Source: an uncultured Pseudacidovorax sp. (lineage in GTDB: Bacteria; Pseudomonadota; Gammaproteobacteria; Burkholderiales; Burkholderiaceae_C). From it: a stretch of DNA of 64,000 bases. Location: contig NZ_CAJYES010000110.1 in assembly GCF_913773995.1 (NCBI RefSeq), forward strand, positions 28,832 to 92,831. Reading direction: 5' to 3'. The notes under the pieces were generated by a model that saw nothing but the letters and a program-made list of their open reading frames with translations, made no database searches and was not told the DNA's origin. This document shows, piece by piece, positions 16,187 through 24,349 of the stretch. The position numbers and the translations under genes are program-made. Every line of letters begins with the position of its first letter. Positions within the stretch are counted from its first letter, which is position 1.

Positions 16187-16549
16187 TTACATCCCGGGCA
16201 TCGGCAGGGCGGTGGACTGGCCGATGGCCTCGCTGTTGCCACCGCTGTGCGCCGCGGCCAGCGCATCGGCCTGGGCGTGGCTGCCATCGCCCGGCTGCAG
16301 CAGGGCGGGCATCACGGTCGATTGGCCGATGGCCTCGGTGCTCACGGGACGGGCGGCGGCCATGGCGCCGGTGTTGACCTCGTCGCGCGACAGCGTCGAA
16401 CTGAGCGGGGCCATCGCCGTGGACTGGCCGAGGACCTCGCTGCCGCCGCCGTTCCAGGCGGATTGGGCCCAGGCGCCCACGGTGCCGGTGGCCAGAAGGG
16501 TGCCCAGTGCCACGCCGGCGGCCAGGCGGAAGGTTGCAGGTGCGCGCAT
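16187..16549 (-). CDS. Small exported protein with three GQST repeats
   Basis: A 120-residue protein I do not recognise. The N-terminus MRAPATFRLAAGVALGTLL is a signal peptide with cleavage expected after GAWA. The mature part has three spaced copies of a short motif, SEVLGQSTAMAPL, TEAIGQSTVMPAL and SEAIGQSTALPMP, about 35 residues apart, linked by Ala/Ser/Gly-rich spacers. The start ATG 16549 is preceded by AGGAAA. It lies just downstream of the QseBC-like sensor/regulator pair on the same strand, separated by 82 bases, so it may belong to their regulon. It is probably periplasmic. Confidence 0.75.
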   Translation of the reverse strand: MRAPATFRLAAGVALGTLLATGTVGAWAQSAWNGGGSEVLGQSTAMAPLSSTLSRDEVNTGAMAAARPVSTEAIGQSTVMPALLQPGDGSHAQADALAAAHSGGNSEAIGQSTALPMPGM

Positions 16550-16631
16550 GTCGATTTCCTTGTTCACAACATCAGGGCAGGTCACGCGCCGGCTGCGCCA
16601 TGCTGGCCGGCGGACCTGCCTGACGGCCACT

Positions 16632-18047
16632 CTAGGTGGCGTTTCTGAGCTGGAAATGAGTCGGAGCCGAGCCCAGGTGGACCCGCGCGCGCAGGCCACT
16701 GCGCTGTTCGGCCCGACGGCGGTTGATCAGCTCGATGCGCAGGCCATGTCGGCGCGCCACGCTGGCGGCGATGGCCAGGCCCAGCCCGCTGCCGCCGGCC
16801 GCCGCGCCGGGCGCGCGGTAGAAGCGGTCGAACACCCGGGGCAGCACGTCGTCGGCAATGCCGGGGCCCTCGTCCACCACGTCGACCACGGTGCCACCGC
16901 CGGGCAGCGCATGCACCAGCAGGTCGACGCAGCCAGCGGGCAGGCTGTGGCGCACGGCGTTGTCGAGCAGGTTGTCGAACAGGCTGCGCAGTTCCACCGG
17001 GGAGCCCTGCAGCTGCAGCGCCTGCAGATCAGGCGCGGCGCAGAAGCCCAGATCCACACGGCGCTGCTCGGCCACCTCGGCGAACTGGGCCACTGCCTCG
17101 CGCAACAGCGGCAGCAGCGGCACGGGTTCGGCCTGCAGCGGCTCGCCCGCCTCCTGCCGCGACAGGCGCAGCAGCTGGGCCTGCAGCCGCTGGGCGCGCG
17201 CGACACCGGTCTCCAGCCGGGCGAAGCTCTCCTGGGCAGGGCCGTCGGCGGGCATGTGCGGGCGCAGGTTGTCCAGTTGCAGGCCGATGGCGGTGAAGGG
17301 CGTGCGCAGCTCGTGCGCCGCATCGGCCACGAAGCGCTGCTGCGCCTGCAGTGCCGCCCGCAGCCGGCCGAGCAGGGCGTTGAAGGCCTGCACCAGTGGC
17401 CGGATCTCGGCCGGCACCCGCTCGGGCGCCATGCCGCGCGGGCTGCGCTCGTCCTGCGCAGCGACCTCGCGCGCCACGGCCCGCAGTGCCCGCGAGCCGC
17501 GCCACACCACCAGCCATTGCAGCAGCAGCGTGGCGGGCAGCAGCGCCAGGATCGGCAGGCCCTCGGCCAGGGCCCGCTTGAACGAGCGCTGCTGGCGGAA
17601 GGCGCGGCTTTGCAGCACCTGCACCCGCAGCCGCTCCGCGCCATCGGCGGGCGCGGTGTAGACGCGCCAGCGCTGGCTGGGCAGCGGGCCGGTGTGCAGT
17701 TCCGCAAAGCCGGGCTGGGCCTGCAGCGGCACGGCCAGCTCGGCCGAGGCGACTTCCTGCCGCTGGCCGTCCGGCGTCCACAGCTGCACCACCAGGGCGC
17801 CGCGGCGCTCGATGGCTTCGGCGTCGACGGCGGGCAGCTCGCGCACGTGCCGGCGACCGGCATAGGACTCGGCCATGGCGCGCATCTGATCGTCGCGCAG
17901 CCCTTCGATGATGCGTCCGTAGACCGCGTAGGCGCCCCAGGTCGTCAGCAGGCCGGCCACCAGGTGCAGCAGCACCAGCCAGCCAAGCAGGCGTCGGCCC
18001 AGCGAGGACGCGGGCCGCGCACGCGGCGCGGCTTCAGTCGCGGTCAT
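16632..18047 (-). CDS. Sensor histidine kinase (QseC/TctE-like)
   Basis: A 471-residue inner-membrane kinase. A first membrane helix (LLGWLVLLHLVAGLLTTWG) at about residues 20-40 is followed by a periplasmic sensor of about 130 residues, a second helix (LPILALLPATLLLQWLVVW), HAMP, and HisKA with phosphate-acceptor H245 in DAAHELRTP. The ATPase has the N box FDNLLDNAVRH, DEGPGIADDVLPRVFDRF and GSGLGLAIAASVARRHG. It overlaps the response regulator gene by 14 bases (regulator first), so both are made together. The signal is unknown. Confidence 0.93.
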   Translation of the reverse strand: MTATEAAPRARPASSLGRRLLGWLVLLHLVAGLLTTWGAYAVYGRIIEGLRDDQMRAMAESYAGRRHVRELPAVDAEAIERRGALVVQLWTPDGQRQEVASAELAVPLQAQPGFAELHTGPLPSQRWRVYTAPADGAERLRVQVLQSRAFRQQRSFKRALAEGLPILALLPATLLLQWLVVWRGSRALRAVAREVAAQDERSPRGMAPERVPAEIRPLVQAFNALLGRLRAALQAQQRFVADAAHELRTPFTAIGLQLDNLRPHMPADGPAQESFARLETGVARAQRLQAQLLRLSRQEAGEPLQAEPVPLLPLLREAVAQFAEVAEQRRVDLGFCAAPDLQALQLQGSPVELRSLFDNLLDNAVRHSLPAGCVDLLVHALPGGGTVVDVVDEGPGIADDVLPRVFDRFYRAPGAAAGGSGLGLAIAASVARRHGLRIELINRRRAEQRSGLRARVHLGSAPTHFQLRNAT

Positions 18048-18771
18048 GGCCGGGAAGAAGGGGCGCAGCGTCGGCCGGGCCGACAGGGCGGGCGCCCGGC
18101 GCTGCGGTCGCCGGATTGCTCACGCGCCAGCCCAGGCCGCGCATGTTGCGGATCACGTCCGCGCCCAGGCGGCGGCGCAGGCCGTAGATGAGCACGTCCA
18201 GCGCGTTGCTGTTGACCTCGTCGTCCCAGCCGTAGAGGCGCTGCTCCAGCTGGGCCCGCGAGAGCACCGCGCCGGGGCGCTCCAGCAGGGCGTGCATCAG
18301 CGCGAATTCGCGCGCGCTCAAGGGCTCGTGCCGGCCGTCCGGCAGATGCAGCTCGCGCGTGGCCAGGTCCAGCTGCAGCTGCGGCGTGCCGATGCGGGGC
18401 TGCGCAGCGCCGCCGTGGCGTCGCACCACGGCGCGCATGCGGGCGAGCAGCTCGCGCAGCGCGAAGGGCTTGGGCAGGTAGTCGTCGGCGCCCAGGTCCA
18501 GGCCGGCCACGCGGTCGTCCAGGCCGTCGCGGGCGGTGAGCACCACCACCGGCGTGCGGTCGCCGCGCGCGCGGGCACGGCGCAGCAGGGCGGTGCCTTC
18601 CTGTCCGGGCAGTCCCAGGTCGAGCAGCACGCAGGCATAGGCGCCGTCGGCCAGGGCACGCTCGCCGCTGAGCCCGTCGGCCGCCCAGTCCAGGGACCAG
18701 CCCTCGCGCGCTAGGCCCTGGCGCAGGCTGGCTGCGATCATCTCGTCGTCTTCCACCAGCAGGGCGCGCAT
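18034..18771 (-). CDS. OmpR-family response regulator (QseB/TctD-like)
   Basis: A 245-residue regulator. The receiver domain has the acidic pocket E7-D8-D9, phosphoacceptor D51 (CVLLDLGLPG), the T in VVVLTARD and K in DYLPKPFALREL. The C-terminal winged helix includes LSAREFALMHALLERPGAVLSR and SNALDVLIYGLRRRLG. It is first in an operon with the overlapping sensor kinase. Two GCTGATCAG palindromes about 60-100 bases upstream could be binding sites. Confidence 0.94.
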   Translation of the reverse strand: MRALLVEDDEMIAASLRQGLAREGWSLDWAADGLSGERALADGAYACVLLDLGLPGQEGTALLRRARARGDRTPVVVLTARDGLDDRVAGLDLGADDYLPKPFALRELLARMRAVVRRHGGAAQPRIGTPQLQLDLATRELHLPDGRHEPLSAREFALMHALLERPGAVLSRAQLEQRLYGWDDEVNSNALDVLIYGLRRRLGADVIRNMRGLGWRVSNPATAAPGARPVGPADAAPLLPGHDRD

Positions 18772-18828
18772 GGGATGTCTCCGCCGTTGTCGTCGGGCGC
18801 GGATGCTGGGTGGAGCGACTTAAGGCAG

Positions 18829-18869
18829 GCTGATCAGCGGGTGCCCTGCCCCGAAGCCCAGCTGATCAG
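18829..18869. repeat. Two GCTGATCAG palindromic boxes
   Basis: GCTGATCAG(C) occurs at 18829-18838 and again at 18861-18869, 32 bases apart (about three helical turns), in the divergent region between the response regulator and the hipB-like gene. Spacing and symmetry suggest a regulator binding pair, perhaps for the OmpR-type regulator; this is unproven. Confidence 0.4.
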
Positions 18870-18899
18870 GGTGCGCAGATAAATACTGCAGAATGTGGC

Positions 18900-18922
18900 T
18901 TAAGCCGGAAAATCCGACTTAA
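18900..18922. promoter_or_regulatory. Candidate HipB operator
   Basis: TTAAGCCGGA, spacer AAA, TCCGACTTAA: a 10-bp inverted repeat with one mismatch, ending 11 bases before the hipB start. A half site CGACTTAA is also present at 18816-18823. HipB-type antitoxins autorepress through such upstream inverted repeats. Confidence 0.6.
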
Positions 18923-18933
18923 TACCTATCTGA

Positions 18934-19248
18934 ATGGAATTAGCGCTGAGTTCCCCCGCCGAGATCGCGAGCACTCTGTGCGCGCGGTTGCGCACCGAAC
19001 GGCTCGCCCAGGGCATGACCCAGGCCGAGGTCGCGGCACGCGCCGGGGTGGCGGTCAACACCGTCTCCAACCTGGAGGCGGGGCGAAGTACAGCCTTCGA
19101 GAACGTGGTGCGGGTTGCGGTGGTGCTGGGCCGACGCGACGAGCTGGTGGCGCTCTTCCAGCCGCGGCTGGAGAGCCTGCACGACATTGCCCGCTACGAG
19201 GGCAGCGCCAAGCGCCAGCGGGCGCGCAGGAAGGCAGGCGATGCCTGA
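18934..19248 (+). CDS. hipB: HipB-like antitoxin (XRE-family DNA-binding protein)
   Basis: A 104-residue protein with an XRE helix-turn-helix at about residues 17-70 (GMTQAEVAARAGVAVNTVSNLEAGR) and a basic C-terminal tail (GSAKRQRARRKAGDA). It overlaps the hipA-like gene by eight bases, the standard antitoxin-first order. Known role: it binds and neutralises the HipA kinase and represses its own operon. An imperfect inverted repeat ends just upstream of the start. Confidence 0.88.
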   Translation: MELALSSPAEIASTLCARLRTERLAQGMTQAEVAARAGVAVNTVSNLEAGRSTAFENVVRVAVVLGRRDELVALFQPRLESLHDIARYEGSAKRQRARRKAGDA

Positions 19249-20503
19249 GCGGATCGACGTCTGGTACGAGGGCTGGGGCGAACGCTGGCACTGGGGCTCG
19301 CTGGTGTCGTCCACGGCCATCACGGGTCGGCCGCTGATCGCCTTCGAGTACAGCGACGAGGCCCTGCGCCGCGGGCTGGAGCTGTCGGCCCACACGCTGC
19401 CTCTCAAGGGGCCGCGGCTGCGCCACGGCTTTCCGGCGCATCAGATGGGCCTGCCCGGCCCGGTGTACGACGCTTTGCCCGATGGCTGGGGTCTGCTGCT
19501 GATGGACCGGCTGTTCAAGCGCCGCGGCCTCAACCCGGCGCGCATCGGCCCGCTGGAGCGGTTGGCGTACGTCGGCCGCAGCGCCATGGGTGCGCTTTCC
19601 TTCGAGCCGCCCGCGGCAGAGGGCGAGGCCCCGCCGGGGAAGGTCATGCTCGCCCAACTCGCGGCCGAGGTGCAGGAGGTGCAGCGTGGCCAAGGCGGCG
19701 CCTTCCTGCAGCGCCTGCTGCAGATGGGCGGCTCGCCACAGGGCGCGCGGCCCAAGGTGCTGCTCTACCGCGAGCCCGCCACAGGCATCTTCAGCACGGC
19801 CGACGGGCCAGGACTGGAGCCCTGGCTCATCAAGTTTCCCGCGCAGCACGAGCCGGCCGAGGTCTGCGCCGTCGAGGCGGCCTATGCCCAGGCCCTGCGC
19901 GACTGCGGCATCGACACGCCGGCCACCGAGCACTTCGCGCTGCCCGGCGGCCAGGCCGCCTTCGGCAGCCGGCGCTTCGACCGCGACGCCGGCAAGCGTG
20001 TGCCGATCCAGAGCCTGGCCGCCTTCATCGGTGCCGACTTCCGCACGCCCGGCGCGCTCGATGCCGCGACCTTCCTGCGCGCCACGCTGCTGTGCACCAA
20101 CGATGTCCGCGAGCGCACGCGGGCCTACGAGCGCGTGGTCTTCAACGTCGCCTTCCACAACCGGGACGACCATCCGAAGAACTTCGCCTACCGCCTGTCG
20201 GCGCGCGGGCACTGGCAACTGGCGCCGGCCTTCGACGTCACCTTCTGCGAAGGCCCGGGCGGCTACCACCAGATGGACGTGATGGGTGAGGCGCTGGACG
20301 TCGACCGTGCGGCGCTGCTGCGGCTGGGTGAGCAGGAGGCGGAGCTTTCGCGCGCGCAGGCCAGCGAAACGATCGAGCGCATCGCTGCCGTGGCCAGCAG
20401 CTTCGTCCAGTCGGCGCGGCAGCGGTTCACGGGTCTGATCGCGCCGGACACCCTGGCGCTGATCCAGCGCCGCATCGACGACAACCTGCGGCAGTTGGGC
20501 TAG
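19241..20503 (+). CDS. hipA: HipA-like serine/threonine kinase toxin
   Basis: A 420-residue HipA-family protein. The activation/P-loop serine sits in GGSPQGARPK (S165), the ATP-site lysine in WLIKFPAQ, the catalytic loop is NRDDHPKN (D309) and the metal-binding Asp is in APAFDVTF (D332); the last two positions match the numbering I recall for E. coli HipA. LPDGWGLLLMDRL is the conserved N-terminal N-subdomain motif. HipA toxins phosphorylate aminoacyl-tRNA synthetases (GltX in E. coli) and cause growth arrest and persistence. All key residues are present, so the toxin should be functional. A hairpin without a T-run follows the stop. Confidence 0.92.
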   Translation: MPERIDVWYEGWGERWHWGSLVSSTAITGRPLIAFEYSDEALRRGLELSAHTLPLKGPRLRHGFPAHQMGLPGPVYDALPDGWGLLLMDRLFKRRGLNPARIGPLERLAYVGRSAMGALSFEPPAAEGEAPPGKVMLAQLAAEVQEVQRGQGGAFLQRLLQMGGSPQGARPKVLLYREPATGIFSTADGPGLEPWLIKFPAQHEPAEVCAVEAAYAQALRDCGIDTPATEHFALPGGQAAFGSRRFDRDAGKRVPIQSLAAFIGADFRTPGALDAATFLRATLLCTNDVRERTRAYERVVFNVAFHNRDDHPKNFAYRLSARGHWQLAPAFDVTFCEGPGGYHQMDVMGEALDVDRAALLRLGEQEAELSRAQASETIERIAAVASSFVQSARQRFTGLIAPDTLALIQRRIDDNLRQLG

Positions 20504-20515
20504 CCGCAGCCGCCG

Positions 20516-20541
20516 CACACACGCCGGTCGCGGCGTGCGTG
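20516..20541. terminator. Hairpin between convergent hipA and pseudouridine synthase
   Basis: CACACACGCC, loop GGTCGC, GGCGTGCGTG: a 10-bp stem with one mismatch located 13 bases after hipA. There is no T-run on either side, so a role as terminator is uncertain. Confidence 0.4.
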
Positions 20542-20576
20542 GCGCGGCGCAATGCAGGCTGGGTTCTGCTGGCCGC

Positions 20577-21356
20577 TCAGAACCGCTCGTCCGCCCCCAG
20601 GTAGCGCCACTGCCCCTGCGGCAGCTGCCCCAGCACCACATTGCCGATGCGGATGCGCTTGAGGCCCACCACGCGCAGGCCCACGGCCTCGCACATGCGG
20701 CGGATCTGGCGCTTCTTGCCTTCCTTGAGCACGAAGCGCAGCTGCTCGGGGTTCTGCCAGTCCACGCGCGCCGGCTTCAGCGGCTGGCCGTCGAGCGACA
20801 GGCCTTGGCGCAGGCGCGCGATCTGCTCGCGCGGAAAAACCGACTGCACGTCGATCGTGCGCTCCTGGCCGCCCATGGGCCAGCTCACGCGCACGAGGTA
20901 TTCCTTCTCGATGTCCGAGTCCTCGCCGATCAGCTGGCGGGCGACGCGGCCGTCCTGCGTCAGCACCAGCAGGCCGACGGAGTCGATGTCCAGCCGGCCG
21001 GCGGGCGCCAGACCGCGCAGCTGCTCGGGCGCGAAGCGCTGGCGGCTGCCGTCGCCGCGCCAGTGGTTGCGCGGCTGCACCAGGGTGACGGCGGGCTGGT
21101 GGCCGTCCTCGGCCTGACCGCTGACATAGCCCACGGGCTTGTGCAGCAGGATGGTCACGCGCTGCTCCTGCTGGCCCTGGGCGCGCTTGTCGACCTCGAT
21201 GCGATCCGTCGGCCCCACCTTGACGCCCATGGCCGCGACCTGGCCGTTGACCTTGACCCAGCCGCGTTCGATCCACGCATCGGCCTCGCGCCGCGAGCAC
21301 AGGCCCAGGTCGGCCATGCGCTTGTTGAGTCGGATCGGGTCGGGCTGGTCGGTCAT
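20577..21356 (-). CDS. rRNA pseudouridine synthase, RluF/RsuA family
   Basis: A 259-residue enzyme. The N-terminal S4 RNA-binding domain is [20 protein letters not shown]; the RsuA-type catalytic domain has D123 in [11 protein letters not shown], and the C-terminal [12 protein letters not shown] with LKRIRIGNV is most like RluF (23S rRNA U2604) rather than RluB or RluE. It isomerises uridine to pseudouridine in rRNA. ATG 21356 fits the family N-terminus; a longer frame would add 13 Pro/Ala-rich residues. It is convergent with hipA and transcribed in the same direction as the chromate transporter genes upstream. Confidence 0.88.
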   Translation of the reverse strand: MTDQPDPIRLNKRMADLGLCSRREADAWIERGWVKVNGQVAAMGVKVGPTDRIEVDKRAQGQQEQRVTILLHKPVGYVSGQAEDGHQPAVTLVQPRNHWRGDGSRQRFAPEQLRGLAPAGRLDIDSVGLLVLTQDGRVARQLIGEDSDIEKEYLVRVSWPMGGQERTIDVQSVFPREQIARLRQGLSLDGQPLKPARVDWQNPEQLRFVLKEGKKRQIRRMCEAVGLRVVGLKRIRIGNVVLGQLPQGQWRYLGADERF

Positions 21357-21402
21357 CGGGCAGGCAGCGAAGGGCGGCGGTGGACGGGGCGCCATTGTCC
21401 CC

Positions 21403-22002
21403 TCACACCAGGCCCAGCACCCCCAGCACCGCGCCGGCCCCCAGCAGCCACAGCAGGTGGACCCGCGTGCGCCAGACGATCAGCCCGGCCACGCCGGCCA
21501 GCAGCCAGACCGGCCAGCGCGCATGGCCCGCGACCTCGTTGCTGCGCGCCAGAACCCAGCCTGTGGCCACCAGCAGCCCGACGGCCACCGGCGCCAGGCC
21601 CTGCTTGAAGGCCCGCACGCCACGGTGCGTGCGATTGCGGTGCGCCCAGCGCGTGGCCAGCAGGGTGAGCACGCTGCTGGGCAGCATGATGCCGGTCATG
21701 GTGGTGGCCACGCCCAGCAGGCCGAGCAGCCAGGCATGCGGGCCGGCCCCGATGCCGCCGCCGGCGTTCAGGCCCACGTTCCAGCCCATCAGCGCCACGA
21801 ACAGGATGTTGGGCCCAGGCGCGGCCTGGGCGATGGCGACCGAGGCGTTGAACTGCATCGGGTCCAGCCAGCCCTTCTGCGCCACCAGGTAGCGCTGCAT
21901 GTCGGGCAGGGTGGTGATGGCGCCGCTCACCGCCATCAGCGACAGCAGCATGTATTGGCCGAGCAGGCTCAGCCAGTCGTGCCAGTGCAGGGTGATGCTC
22001 AT
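21403..22002 (-). CDS. Chromate transporter, short-chain subunit (second of a pair)
   Basis: A 199-residue membrane protein, one half of a bipartite ChrA-family transporter. The conserved ChrA block appears as [15 protein letters not shown] followed by [17 protein letters not shown] (PGPN box). About six membrane segments are visible. It lies 12 bases after the companion gene (22015-22617). Full-length ChrA arises from fusion of two such halves; split pairs act together with opposite topology. The family exports chromate or related oxyanions; physiological substrate here is not shown. Confidence 0.88.
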   Translation of the reverse strand: MSITLHWHDWLSLLGQYMLLSLMAVSGAITTLPDMQRYLVAQKGWLDPMQFNASVAIAQAAPGPNILFVALMGWNVGLNAGGGIGAGPHAWLLGLLGVATTMTGIMLPSSVLTLLATRWAHRNRTHRGVRAFKQGLAPVAVGLLVATGWVLARSNEVAGHARWPVWLLAGVAGLIVWRTRVHLLWLLGAGAVLGVLGLV

Positions 22003-22014
22003 GGTCGCCTTGCC

Positions 22015-22617
22015 TCAGGGCCGCAGCCGCGTGAAGGTCCACACGCAGGCACCGCCGCCCACGATCAGCAGCACCCAGCCCAGCGGCACGCGCACCAGCG
22101 CGATCAGCACGAACACCAGCGCCGCGATGCCCACGCCGGCCGCGAAGCCAAGCGGATGCGCACGCAGCGAAGGAATCAGCTTGACGCCCGTGGCGGCGAT
22201 GACGCCGCCGGCCACGCTGCTCATGCCGCGCAGCGCACCGGCCACGCGCGGGTCGTTGGCATAGTGGGCATGCAGAACGGCCAGCACGAGGATCACCGCC
22301 AGCGGCAGCACCAGCATGCCGGCCAGCCCGGCCAGTGCGCCACGCAGGCCGAAGTGCCGGTCGCCCAGCATCAGCGCCAGGTTAATGACGTTGGGACCGG
22401 GCAGCACCTGGGCCACGGCCCAGTCCTCGATGAACTGCTCCTTGGTGAGCCAGCGCTTGCGCTCCACCAGTTCGCGCTGCACCACGGCCAGCACGCCGCC
22501 GAAGCCCTGCAGCGCGAGGATGGTGAAGGAGAGGAAGAGGTCGGCGAGGGATTCGGGTCGTGCGGGCGCTTGGTGCGGGGCGGCGTCGGCATCGGCCACG
22601 GAGGGCGGCACTGGCAT
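22015..22617 (-). CDS. Chromate transporter, short-chain subunit (first of a pair)
   Basis: A 200-residue membrane protein with the ChrA domain near the N-terminus: LQGFGGVLAVVQRELVERKRW followed by AQVLPGPNVINLALMLG. About 28 N-terminal residues are polar, rich in Ala and Pro, and precede the first helix. It is first in a two-gene unit with the other half, 12 bases apart. No chrB-type regulator is present next to it, so induction by chromate cannot be inferred. Confidence 0.88.
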   Translation of the reverse strand: MPVPPSVADADAAPHQAPARPESLADLFLSFTILALQGFGGVLAVVQRELVERKRWLTKEQFIEDWAVAQVLPGPNVINLALMLGDRHFGLRGALAGLAGMLVLPLAVILVLAVLHAHYANDPRVAGALRGMSSVAGGVIAATGVKLIPSLRAHPLGFAAGVGIAALVFVLIALVRVPLGWVLLIVGGGACVWTFTRLRP

Positions 22618-22721
22618 GGCGGCGGATTATGCGGGCGGTATTGCCGCGGGCCGGCCCTGTCGTCAGGCGCGGATCAGTCGCCGCCGTTTCTCCCTCTCCC
22701 GCAATGGTGGAGGACTCCTGC

Positions 22722-23204
22722 TCAGCGCCCCCTGCCGGCCAGCCTCAGGTGCAGCACACCCATGCCCATCGCCAGCGCCGCGCCCCACCAGTAGTCCACC
22801 GGCAAGCCCAGCAGCCAGTGCGGATGCCAGTGCGCATGCACCGGGTCGAGCCTTGCCCAGCCATACGCCGGGTTGACCACGAACCACAGGCAGTCCTCGC
22901 TGACCCAGAAGGTGGCCAGGCCGCCCAGGGCCAGCACGAAGTCGCTCCAGCGCCAGCGGCCGTTGAAGGCCAGCGGCATGAAGAAGACCAGCAGCATGAA
23001 GCTGAACACCCAGGCGTGGTAGCCGGTCATGGCACGTCCGCCCCAGAAGATGTCGAGCAGCCAGTGGTGCTCGATGCGCCAGGTGGGCAGCGAGGTGGCC
23101 CAGCCCGCACCGCCTTCGATCTGGATCTCGGCATTGGCGAAGAAGAAGCCCATCAGCAGCGCCCAGGCGTAGTAGCCGAGCACGCGGCGCAGGCCCGCGC
23201 TCAT
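22722..23204 (-). CDS. Integral membrane protein of unknown function
   Basis: A 160-residue hydrophobic protein with four or five likely membrane helices (for example GYYAWALLMGFFFANAEIQ, AWVFSFMLLVFFMPLAF, FVLALGGLATFWVSEDCLWF) and an unusual density of Trp, Tyr and His in the loops (HAHWHPHWLLGLPVDYWWG). I do not recognise a named family. Its ATG overlaps the stop of the glycosyltransferase gene (ATGA), and that gene in turn overlaps a Crp/Fnr gene, so the three form one tightly coupled operon. A role in membrane lipid or envelope glycosylation is a guess from context. Confidence 0.75.
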   Translation of the reverse strand: MSAGLRRVLGYYAWALLMGFFFANAEIQIEGGAGWATSLPTWRIEHHWLLDIFWGGRAMTGYHAWVFSFMLLVFFMPLAFNGRWRWSDFVLALGGLATFWVSEDCLWFVVNPAYGWARLDPVHAHWHPHWLLGLPVDYWWGAALAMGMGVLHLRLAGRGR

Positions 23205-24349
23205 CGGCCGGCTCCTTCGATCACTTGCATCAGCACGGCGCGGGCGGCGCCCGGCTTGCCCAGCGCGCGGCTGCGTTCGGCCATGGCGCGCAGGCGGGGC
23301 GCATCGGCCATCAGGCGCGCGATCTTGTAGTCCAGCCCGATGGCGTCGTCGGTGAGCCAGGCGGCGCCTTCCTCCAGCAGGTGGATGGCGTTGTGCTCCT
23401 CCTGTCCCGGGATGGGCGAGGTCAGCAGCATCGGCCGGCCCAGCGCCATGCATTCGGAAATGGTGAGGCCGCCGGGCTTGGTGACCACCAGGTCAGCGGC
23501 GGTCATCAGCCGGTCCATCTCGGTGGTGAAGCCGATGGGCAGCAACCGGCCGGCGTGCTGCGCGGCCAGCGCCTGCAATTGCGCATGGGCCTCGGCATTG
23601 CGGCCGGCCACGGCGACAAGCTGGAAGTCCTGTCCCGGCAGCGCGAGCACGCGCCGCGCCATGCTGGGCAGGTCGCCCACGCCTGCGCCGCCCGAGACCA
23701 TCAGCACCACGCCGCGCGCGGTGTCCAGGCCCAGGCTGCGCACGGCCGCGTCGCGCTCGGCCGTGGCCACGTCGAAGGCGGGCATCACGGGGATGCCCGT
23801 GACATGGATGCGCGCCGCCGGCAGGCCGCGAGCGCGCATGCGGAAGGCCACCTCTTCATTGGCCGCGAAGTAGCCGGCCATGCCCGGCACGATCCACATG
23901 TTGTGCAGGTCGTAGTCGGTCACCTGCAGCCACAGCGAGGCCGGAAGGCGCGCGCGCTGCTGCTCGCGCGCCAGCAGCTCCGCCGGCAGGAAGTGGGTGC
24001 AGACGATGGCATCGGGCCGCTCGCGGGCGATCTGGCGCAGCAGCTCGCGCGCGCTCAGCCGCTCGATGCCGCGGCGCAGGCGCTGCGAGGCGGCGCTGTG
24101 CGGCGTGGCGTCGGCCTTGCCGTGCAGGTACGACCACACGTCGGGCGCGCGGTTGACGAGCTTGATGTACCAGTCGGTGTAGACCTTGCGGAAGCCCGCT
24201 GCCACATGCGCCATCGCATCGATGTGCACGCATTGCCAGCCGGGCCAGTGCAGTTGCGCCGTGGCCGCGAGGGCCTGCGCGGCACGGACATGGCCGTTGC
24301 CTGCGCTGACGCTGAGGATGAGAAGCTTGCCGGGTTGCTGAGGAGTCAT
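23201..24349 (-). CDS. Glycosyltransferase, MGDG synthase/UgtP-like (GT28)
   Basis: A 382-residue protein. The N-terminal MGDG_synth domain carries LSVSAGNGHVRAAQAL; the C-terminal GT28 nucleotide-sugar site is KPGGLTISECMALGRPML with PGQEEHNAIHLLEEGAA. Family enzymes transfer glucose or galactose from UDP-sugar to diacylglycerol at the cytoplasmic membrane face, making glycolipids. Such genes in proteobacteria are often phosphate-starvation linked, but no Pho box was seen here. Start and stop overlap the neighbouring genes by four bases on each side. Confidence 0.87.
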   Translation of the reverse strand: MTPQQPGKLLILSVSAGNGHVRAAQALAATAQLHWPGWQCVHIDAMAHVAAGFRKVYTDWYIKLVNRAPDVWSYLHGKADATPHSAASQRLRRGIERLSARELLRQIARERPDAIVCTHFLPAELLAREQQRARLPASLWLQVTDYDLHNMWIVPGMAGYFAANEEVAFRMRARGLPAARIHVTGIPVMPAFDVATAERDAAVRSLGLDTARGVVLMVSGGAGVGDLPSMARRVLALPGQDFQLVAVAGRNAEAHAQLQALAAQHAGRLLPIGFTTEMDRLMTAADLVVTKPGGLTISECMALGRPMLLTSPIPGQEEHNAIHLLEEGAAWLTDDAIGLDYKIARLMADAPRLRAMAERSRALGKPGAARAVLMQVIEGAGR

